Positions 1 through 5,000 of a stretch of 5,000 nt of DNA are shown in pieces. This DNA comes from Clostridium gelidum (lineage in GTDB: Bacteria; Bacillota; Clostridia; Clostridiales; Clostridiaceae). The stretch spans positions 5,727,501 through 5,732,500 of the forward strand of contig NZ_AP024849.1 of the NCBI RefSeq assembly GCF_019977655.1, read 5' to 3'. The notes beneath the pieces are model-generated. The model did no database searches, was not told the origin of the DNA, and saw only the letters and a list, made by a program, of their open reading frames with translations. Numbering within the stretch: position 1 is the first letter of the stretch; each line of letters begins with the position of its first letter. A program made the translations under genes and the position numbers.

Positions 1-385
1 ATTGCATTGCAAATTCCATAGCTTCTATTCTTTTAAAATATACTTCATCGGTTTGTCTCATAGCACCAGGATTATATGTAGGTTGTGTTTTTAATATATT
101 AGATGCTACATTAAGTATTGGTCCTAATACATTCATAACTGATATATTCTTTTCCATTGCCTTTTGTGTCAAGTGTTCTCTAACATTAACAGTGATTATT
201 GTAGATACTATTATTACATTTTCACATTCATCTGCAATTTTCATTACATATTCAACATCATCTAATGCTTTAACATATGGAATCCTTTTTACCTCAACCT
301 TTTCTGTAAATTGACTTGCCGCTGCTACTGCTACTTGATTTGCAGTTTCTCCTATAGAATCTGATACTGCTAAAATTGTTAACAT
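1..385 (-). CDS. Pyruvate,phosphate dikinase / PEP synthase regulatory protein (DUF299 family), N-terminal part, cut by window edge
   Basis: Read on the minus strand from the ATG at 385-383, this frame runs open to the window edge and gives about 128 residues. It begins MLTILAVSDSIGETANQVAV and continues with stretches such as VEVKRIPYVK, VIIVSTIITVNVREHL and NVLGPILNVASN. The N-terminal VSDSxGETA signature is typical of the DUF299 family (B. subtilis YqfL, E. coli PpsR, maize PDRP1). From family knowledge, these cytosolic bifunctional enzymes use ADP to phosphorylate, and phosphate to dephosphorylate, a threonine next to the catalytic histidine of pyruvate,phosphate dikinase or PEP synthase, switching it off and on. 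The family is usually about 270 residues, so roughly half is visible; the P-loop should lie in the missing C-terminal half. A Shine-Dalgarno AGAAGG lies 9 bases before the start. It diverges from the membrane-protein gene to its right. The family call is firm; whether the target is PPDK or PEP synthase cannot be told here. Confidence 0.9.
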   Translation of the reverse strand, partial: MLTILAVSDSIGETANQVAVAAASQFTEKVEVKRIPYVKALDDVEYVMKIADECENVIIVSTIITVNVREHLTQKAMEKNISVMNVLGPILNVASNILKTQPTYNPGAMRQTDEVYFKRIEAMEFAMQ

Positions 386-394
386 AATTTTATA

Positions 395-400
395 CCTTCT
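395..400 (-). promoter_or_regulatory. Ribosome binding site of the DUF299 regulatory gene
   Basis: The minus strand reads AGAAGG here, followed by nine bases and then the ATG at 385. This supports that start, which is also where the family N-terminus (MLTILAVSDS) begins. Confidence 0.7.
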
Positions 401-424
401 TTCTCATATCTTTTCTTAATTATT

Positions 425-433
425 TTTATACCA
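425..433 (-). promoter_or_regulatory. Possible extended -10 promoter element of the DUF299 gene
   Basis: The minus strand reads TGGTATAAA, an extended -10 form (TGn plus TATAAa), about 40 bases upstream of the start codon. A TTGATA hexamer at 449-444 would be only 13 bases away, too close for a normal -35. The element is plausible only as an extended -10 promoter without a proper -35. In DNA this A+T-rich, such matches arise by chance. Confidence 0.25.
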
Positions 434-600
434 TAATAATTCTTATCAATATATACTCAACCTTACACCCATAATTATTTAATAACCTATATATTTTTTT
501 CTTTATTTCTATATTAAACCAAATTCAAATCTTTTAATAGTAGTGAATTTTTTTTTAGCTTATGTTACACTTTACTATAGCATTAATATATTTTGCAGTT

Positions 601-606
601 GGAGGT
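601..606 (+). promoter_or_regulatory. Strong ribosome binding site that fixes the start of the LspA-like gene at 613
   Basis: GGAGGT lies six bases before the ATG at 613. The in-frame ATG at 562 has no purine-rich sequence in front of it, only a run of T. The internal ATG is therefore the better start, which shortens the protein from 267 to 250 residues. Confidence 0.85.
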
Positions 607-612
607 ATTTTT

Positions 613-1365
613 ATGAAAAACAAAAAAGTTTTGACTATAAGTATTCTTCCTTTAATATGGGTTATATATATTTTATTTGAGCTTATTACTGGAAGGATTA
701 CTGATTTTCAAACAATTCTCTTTAATATACTACTTATTATACTCTTTGCATTAGTTGGTTTATTTACTTATAACTTTGGCATTAAACATGAAAATGGATT
801 TAAATCTACTATATTGTTATTTCTGTTTTTATTCCTTCTTTCATTTGATCAATGTATAAAGATATTAATAAAATTATTTTGGTTTAATAATGATTTTCCT
901 ATAATTAATGGAATGCTATACTTTAATCCTATAATCAATACTGATGGCTCTTGGCTAAATGCTCGATTCGGCACATCAGTTAGTTTTCCAATTTTAATAA
1001 CATTAAATATACTCGCTATTTTCATCTTTATTGAAGTATATAGATACTATTTACATAAAGGGAATAAAGATTTTTGGTCAGACATGTGCTTTATATTTGT
1101 ATTTTGTGGTGCCCTGTGTTCACTAATTGATAAAGTATTTTATGGTGGTAGTTTAGATTTTATAGGAATCAGTAATCTATTTATTGCAGATATAAAAGAT
1201 CTGTATATCAATCTAGGCATATTATTTTTTGCTCTTACTATGTTTAATAATGGATATTTATCATCTAACAATGAAGATACCTCTTTTAAAGAAGATCTTC
1301 AAATGCTAAAAAAGTTTTTATTATTTATAAAAGATGATATTTACAATAACTTTAAATCTTTTTAA
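613..1365 (+). CDS. LspA-like (signal peptidase II family) membrane protein with extra N-terminal helices
   Basis: The 250-residue product starts MKNKKVLTIS and has about six membrane segments (near residues 5-24, 35-53, 64-90, 123-147, 155-177 and 194-212) and a charged, probably cytoplasmic tail (213-250). From residue 76 on it follows the order of lipoprotein signal peptidase: DQxxK (D79, Q80, K83), N-A-R-F-G (116-120) where NxGAAFG is usual, G-A-L-C-S-L-I-D-K (166-174) for GALGNLIDR, then L-D-F-I (181-184) and F-I-A-D (190-193) for FNxAD. D173 to D182 has the same spacing as D115 to D124 of Pseudomonas LspA, so D182 and D193 would be the catalytic pair. Odd points: the two conserved asparagines are Ser170 and Phe190, the stretch between the catalytic aspartates is only 11 residues (19 in Pseudomonas LspA), and two helices precede the core. 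If active, it would cut lipoprotein signal peptides in the membrane; it may instead be a specialised or inactive paralogue. No partner gene is adjacent except the diverging DUF299 gene. The fold call is fairly sure, the activity is not. Confidence 0.65.
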   Translation: MKNKKVLTISILPLIWVIYILFELITGRITDFQTILFNILLIILFALVGLFTYNFGIKHENGFKSTILLFLFLFLLSFDQCIKILIKLFWFNNDFPIINGMLYFNPIINTDGSWLNARFGTSVSFPILITLNILAIFIFIEVYRYYLHKGNKDFWSDMCFIFVFCGALCSLIDKVFYGGSLDFIGISNLFIADIKDLYINLGILFFALTMFNNGYLSSNNEDTSFKEDLQMLKKFLLFIKDDIYNNFKSF

Positions 1366-1493
1366 AATAATTTAATTTATATATATTGCAAAAAATAATC
1401 TACACCAATTAGATAACAGTAACTAGATTCGTTAAAGAATCAAAATTGCACTTATATATATATAACTTAATATTGCTAATATTACTAATGAAA

Positions 1494-1886
1494 ATATTGG
1501 TCCTAATATAAGGAGACTTAGAATTATTTGTTATGGGAACTAAAGCAATTAATGATTTGAAACCTGGTGACAACATCCTAATTTCAAAAGCATGTACTAA
1601 TCATTCTTTAAAAGGAGCATTGCACGTGAAAAGTTACCTGGATTACTTGAGAAAAGGTAGGTGGTAAGTTCAACATAGTGAATGTATCAGGTGTTGATTT
1701 TCCAAAGAACTTATCAGACTTTAAATTTATCATCTACTATGGTTCGTGTATGTTACAAGAAGACAGCTTCTATCAAGATTAGAATACGTGAAAGAGCAAG
1801 AAGTACCAATAATAAACTTTGACATTGCCTTAGCTGAGCTAAATGGAATCCTAGATAGACCTTGCAGCTTTTTAATTAAAGGTTAA
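1494..1886 (+). pseudogene. hydF: Decayed C-terminal fragment of HydF, the [FeFe]-hydrogenase maturation GTPase
   Basis: Pieces of the HydF C-terminal domain follow each other in the right order but in changing frames. The first reads GDLELFVMGTKAIN then LKPGDNILISKACTNH (about 1512-1630), the next LPGLLEK (1634-1654), the next GGKFNIV to VDFPKNLSDFKFIIYYGSCM (1660-1752), the last RRQLLSRLEYVKEQEVPI to LNGILDRP, ending at the TAA of 1884-1886. In-frame stops lie at 1509, 1665 and 1780. Frame changes occur near 1509, 1631, 1655 and 1757. HydF binds a 4Fe-4S cluster through a CxH and an HCxxC motif. Here CxH reads C-T-N (codons 1593-1601), and HCxxC reads Y-Y-G-S-C (1735-1749), so three of four ligands are lost. 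The GTPase and dimerisation domains are absent. No product can be functional; the identification rests on many matching short blocks. An intact hydF would be expected elsewhere in a hydrogen-producing genome. Confidence 0.85.
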
Positions 1887-1893
1887 GACATAT

Positions 1894-1945
1894 AAAAAAA
1901 TAACAAGCCCAGACTGCGAAATAATCAACATACTGGCTTGTTATT
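1894..1945 (-). terminator. Rho-independent terminator, second of a tandem pair after the 5S-tRNA-Lys(CUU) unit
   Basis: An 11-bp perfect stem (1899-1909 with 1935-1945), extendable by two pairs past a bulged base, encloses a loop of about 20 bases. On the minus strand it is followed directly by seven T (1900-1894). The T run shows it works for leftward transcription. On the plus strand only scattered T follow, so it may stop rightward transcripts weakly. Confidence 0.7.
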
Positions 1946-2014
1946 CTGCTTTGTTATTCTAAACACATTTTGCTAATTTAATACAATGGAATTTGATTCT
2001 ATAATTTCATACAT

Positions 2015-2049
2015 AAAAAAGACTGTTAAAAATAATTTTAACAGTCTTT
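2015..2049 (-). terminator. Rho-independent terminator directly after tRNA-Lys(CUU)
   Basis: A perfect 14-bp stem (2018-2031 with 2036-2049) with a 4-base loop starts four bases past the tRNA 3' end. On the minus strand it ends in a T run (2020-2015). It closes the 5S-tRNA-Lys unit. Confidence 0.85.
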
Positions 2050-2053
2050 GTTT

Positions 2054-2129
2054 TGGTGCGTCATCAGGGATTCGAACCCTGGACACCCTGATTAAGAGTC
2101 AGGTGCTCTACCAACTGAGCTAATAGCGC
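2054..2129 (-). tRNA. tRNA-Lys, anticodon CTT
   Basis: The 76-base minus-strand RNA folds as a cloverleaf with encoded CCA (2056-2054), D arm GCTCAGTTGGTAGAGC, anticodon loop CTCTTAA giving anticodon CUU (reads AAG, lysine), and T arm CAGGG-TTCGAAT-CCCTG. The 5' acceptor strand is GCGCTAT and the 3' strand ATGACGC. Six of seven positions pair (one as U-G), but position 4 faces 69 as C against A. This is unusual for an active tRNA, though one mismatch can be tolerated. It lies 9 bases after a 5S gene and is evidently cotranscribed with it from the promoter at 2356-2384. Confidence 0.95.
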
Positions 2130-2138
2130 AAAATCTTA

Positions 2139-2254
2139 CCTCGCAACGTCCTACTCTGCCACACAGTCACCCGTGCAGTACCATCGGCGCTATAGACCTT
2201 AACTGTCCTGTTCGGAATGGGAAGGAGTGTTACCTCTATGCCATCATCACGAGA
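2139..2254 (-). rRNA. rrf: 5S ribosomal RNA, copy in the separate 5S-tRNA-Lys(CUU) unit
   Basis: The 116-base minus-strand RNA carries the conserved 5S core CCATTCCGAACAGGACAGTT and closes on itself through helix I (5' TCTCGTGATG with 3' CGTTGCGAGG). It matches the copy at 2806-2921 at every base except one (2246 here, 2913 there), which turns a C-G pair of helix I into U-G. No 16S or 23S gene stands directly in front of it; a strong promoter does. Exact ends may differ by one to three bases because the pre-5S is trimmed (RNase M5 in Gram-positive bacteria). Confidence 0.96.
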
Positions 2255-2276
2255 TTAATTGAGTCTTTAAATCTAT
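2255..2276 (-). repeat. 5S upstream leader shared by both 5S copies
   Basis: The 22 bases before this 5S gene match those before the other copy (2922-2943) at all but two positions, at the same offset of 667 bases as the 5S genes. Beyond about 2277 the two leaders diverge. The shared block probably carries signals for 5S 5'-end processing, or marks the edge of a duplicated or gene-converted segment. Confidence 0.7.
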
Positions 2277-2355
2277 AAATTATATAGACTTTATATTCCT
2301 TATCTAAATCTATGTTTTAGATAATTTTGTCGAATATTTATCTCAACAAGATATT

Positions 2356-2384
2356 ATTATACATGCCATATCATCTCATGTCAA
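2356..2384 (-). promoter_or_regulatory. Consensus sigma-A promoter of the 5S-tRNA-Lys(CUU) unit
   Basis: The minus strand has TTGACA (2384-2379), exactly 17 bases, then TATAAT (2361-2356). Both hexamers and the spacing are perfect matches to the vegetative promoter. Transcription should begin near 2350-2347 and run left, giving a leader of about 95 bases before the 5S RNA. An all-A/T palindrome adjoins it upstream. A stable-RNA promoter is the natural reading. Confidence 0.9.
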
Positions 2385-2387
2385 TCT

Positions 2388-2420
2388 TTATTTAAAATAA
2401 ATATAATTTATTTTAAATAA
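2388..2420 (-). promoter_or_regulatory. All-A/T 15-bp palindrome in the UP-element position of the 5S promoter
   Basis: Bases 2388-2402 and 2406-2420 are perfect reverse complements around a 3-base centre, and the whole 33-base block contains only A and T. It starts four bases upstream of the -35 hexamer, covering about -39 to -71 of the predicted promoter. That is where the RNA polymerase alpha C-terminal domains bind UP elements of rRNA promoters. The role is inferred from position and composition; a binding site for a nucleoid protein is the main alternative. Confidence 0.6.
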
Positions 2421-2512
2421 TATAACCTTGCTTTTCCTTAGGCTCCTATATATTCATACTTGAGAATTATTATTTATATTATACTTACTAAGTAAATGAT
2501 ATATAATTTAAT

Positions 2513-2568
2513 TAATCCACATATTTATTACATTTTTTTGTGGATAAGTATTGAAAATGTGTGCATAA
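2513..2568. promoter_or_regulatory. Cluster of DnaA-box-like 9-mers
   Basis: TGTGGATAA at 2539-2547 is the reverse complement of the consensus DnaA box TTATCCACA. TGTGCATAA at 2560-2568 fits the relaxed form TTATnCACA in the same orientation, 21 bases further, two helical turns. TAATCCACA at 2513-2521, in the opposite orientation, has one mismatch. All lie in A+T-rich DNA about 160-220 bases upstream of the predicted 5S promoter start. No dnaA or other origin-linked gene is visible, so a chromosomal origin is not supported; DnaA titration or regulation is only a possibility. Confidence 0.4.
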
Positions 2569-2637
2569 ATTTAAATTTCCTACGCATTTTGATTTAATAA
2601 TAATTAATATCACCAGTATAATCTGTAGTATTTTAAC

Positions 2638-2669
2638 AAAAAAAGAACTTTTACACTAAGTAAAAGCCC
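2638..2669 (-). terminator. Rho-independent terminator of the 23S-5S-tRNA-Lys(UUU) operon
   Basis: On the minus strand GGGCTTTTAC (2669-2660) pairs with GTAAAAGTTC (2654-2645), including two G-U pairs, around a 5-base loop, and is followed by seven T (2644-2638). It marks the end of the rRNA operon and so requires a separate promoter for the next 5S gene. Confidence 0.8.
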
Positions 2670-2696
2670 TTTATATAAATACTAAGCAAGTTTTCA

Positions 2697-2722
2697 TTAA
2701 AAATTACTTTTTAAAAGTAATT
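2697..2722 (-). terminator. Hairpin directly abutting tRNA-Lys(UUU), possible first terminator
   Basis: Bases 2702-2711 and 2713-2722 are complementary around a single centre base, allowing about 8 pairs with a 5-base loop. On the minus strand five T follow the stem within AATTTTTAA. The hairpin uses the last base of the tRNA CCA end, so it may act in 3' processing as well as termination. The stem is A+T-rich and the T run short, so it is weaker than the one at 2669-2638. Confidence 0.45.
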
Positions 2723-2797
2723 GGTGGCTTACCCGGGAATCGAACCCGGGACACCATGATTAAAAGTCATGTGCTCTACCAACTGAGCTAGTAAACC
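2722..2797 (-). tRNA. tRNA-Lys, anticodon TTT
   Basis: The 76-base minus-strand RNA has a fully paired acceptor stem (GGTTTAC with GTAAGCC, one U-G), D arm GCTCAGTTGGTAGAGC, anticodon stem CATGA/TCATG around CTTTTAA giving anticodon UUU (lysine, reads AAA and AAG), T arm CCGGG-TTCGATT-CCCGG, discriminator A and an encoded CCA. It lies 8 bases after the 5S gene and ends the rRNA operon. Confidence 0.97.
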
Positions 2798-2805
2798 TTA
2801 TTTTA

Positions 2806-2921
2806 CCTCGCAACGTCCTACTCTGCCACACAGTCACCCGTGCAGTACCATCGGCGCTATAGACCTTAACTGTCCTGTTCGGAATGGGAAGGAGTGTTAC
2901 CTCTATGCCATCGTCACGAGA
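2806..2921 (-). rRNA. rrf: 5S ribosomal RNA of the 23S-5S-tRNA-Lys(UUU) operon
   Basis: The 116-base minus-strand RNA has the standard 5S core and a closing helix I (5' TCTCGTGACG with 3' CGTTGCGAGG), all pairs allowed. It follows the 23S gene after a spacer of about 136 bases and precedes tRNA-Lys(UUU) by 8 bases, the normal end of a clostridial rRNA operon. It differs by one base from the copy at 2139-2254. Ends are estimated from helix I. Confidence 0.97.
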
Positions 2922-3057
2922 TTAAGTGAGTCTCTAAATCTATGATTTTAGTTAGACGAACTTATGCAAATTCGTTAGAATTTGTTTTCCTTTGAAAGAA
3001 TGCTCTTTCAAAATTGCATATAGAATTAATGTATATTTTACAACTTGATTAAATAAT
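2922..3057 (-). other. 23S-5S internal transcribed spacer
   Basis: This 136-base A+T-rich stretch lies inside the rRNA operon. It contains the perfect 9-bp inverted repeat TTTGAAAGA / TCTTTCAAA with a 4-base loop (2991-3012), likely a structured or processing element of the precursor. Next to the 5S gene it carries the leader shared with the other 5S copy. No coding frame or promoter is evident in it. Confidence 0.7.
2991..3012. repeat. Perfect hairpin in the 23S-5S spacer
   Basis: TTTGAAAGA (2991-2999) and TCTTTCAAA (3004-3012) are exact reverse complements around ATGC. No T run follows on the minus strand, so it does not look like a terminator; a precursor-processing stem is more likely. 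Confidence 0.6.

Positions 3058-5000
<1,943 letters not shown>

Larger units (their letters stand above)
2255..2721. other. Long spacer between tRNA-Lys(UUU) and the next 5S gene; no protein gene seen
   Basis: I find no credible coding frame on either strand. From right to left it holds two terminator-like hairpins (2722-2697 and 2669-2638), DnaA-box-like sites (2568-2513), an A+T-rich stretch with a TTACTAAGTAA palindrome near 2485-2495, an all-A/T palindrome (2420-2388), a leftward consensus promoter (2384-2356) and a leader of about 95 bases before the 5S gene. It therefore separates two transcription units rather than being an internal spacer of one operon. Confidence 0.75.

Noticed and set aside
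564..592. Possible promoter (GTTACA, 17 bases, TATATT) before the LspA-like gene
   Set aside because: The hexamers match the consensus poorly and the start would fall almost on the ribosome-binding site. In this A+T-rich DNA it is not convincing.
562..612. N-terminal extension of the membrane protein starting at ATG 562
   Set aside because: There is no ribosome-binding site before 562, while ATG 613 has an excellent one.
1533..1667. A 44-codon gene starting MGTKAINDLK
   Set aside because: It is one in-frame piece of the HydF remnant; the family sequence continues past its stop in other frames, so it is not an independent small gene.
1938..1960. Direct repeat TTGTTATTCT at 1938-1947 and 1951-1960, considered as a mobile-element or CRISPR trace
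   Set aside because: Only two short copies overlap a terminator arm. There are no spacers, no flanking inverted repeats and no transposase.
2513..2568. Chromosomal origin of replication
   Set aside because: Only two good DnaA boxes and one near-match are present. No dnaA, dnaN, rpmH or gyrase gene is nearby in the window, and no classical unwinding element with trio repeats is evident.

Overview
The window looks like a low-GC Gram-positive anaerobe of the Clostridium group. The protein-coding and spacer DNA is very A+T-rich, the 5S and 23S rRNA are clostridial in character, and the two protein families recognised at the left (a PPDK-type regulatory protein and a decayed HydF) fit a fermentative, hydrogen-metabolising anaerobe. 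I cannot name the species from sequence alone.

Left part (1-1886). At 1-385, on the minus strand, is the N-terminal half of a pyruvate,phosphate dikinase / PEP synthase regulatory protein (DUF299, kinase-pyrophosphorylase family), cut by the window edge. Divergent from it on the plus strand is a six-helix membrane protein. Its true start is almost certainly the ATG at 613, behind a GGAGGT ribosome-binding site. Its core resembles lipoprotein signal peptidase (LspA), with both catalytic aspartates but without the usual asparagines. At about 1494-1886 is a frameshifted remnant of the C-terminal third of the hydrogenase maturase HydF, with most of its iron-sulfur ligands gone.

Right part (1887-5000). 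Everything here is read leftwards (minus strand). The 3' two thirds of a 23S rRNA gene is followed by a 5S rRNA, tRNA-Lys(UUU) and two terminator-like hairpins. A 5S-tRNA-Lys(CUU) pair follows as a separate transcription unit. It has its own consensus promoter (TTGACA, 17 bp, TATAAT), an all-A/T 15-bp palindrome in the UP-element position, and two terminators in tandem. The spacer in front of this promoter also carries a small group of DnaA-box-like sites.

The 23S strand opposite the RNA is full of open frames that are not genes. No CRISPR array, transposase or phage gene is visible. I see no clear multi-gene undescribed system. The best leads are the LspA-like protein, the separate 5S-tRNA-Lys unit with its palindromic upstream element, the acceptor-stem mismatch in tRNA-Lys(CUU), and the HydF fossil.
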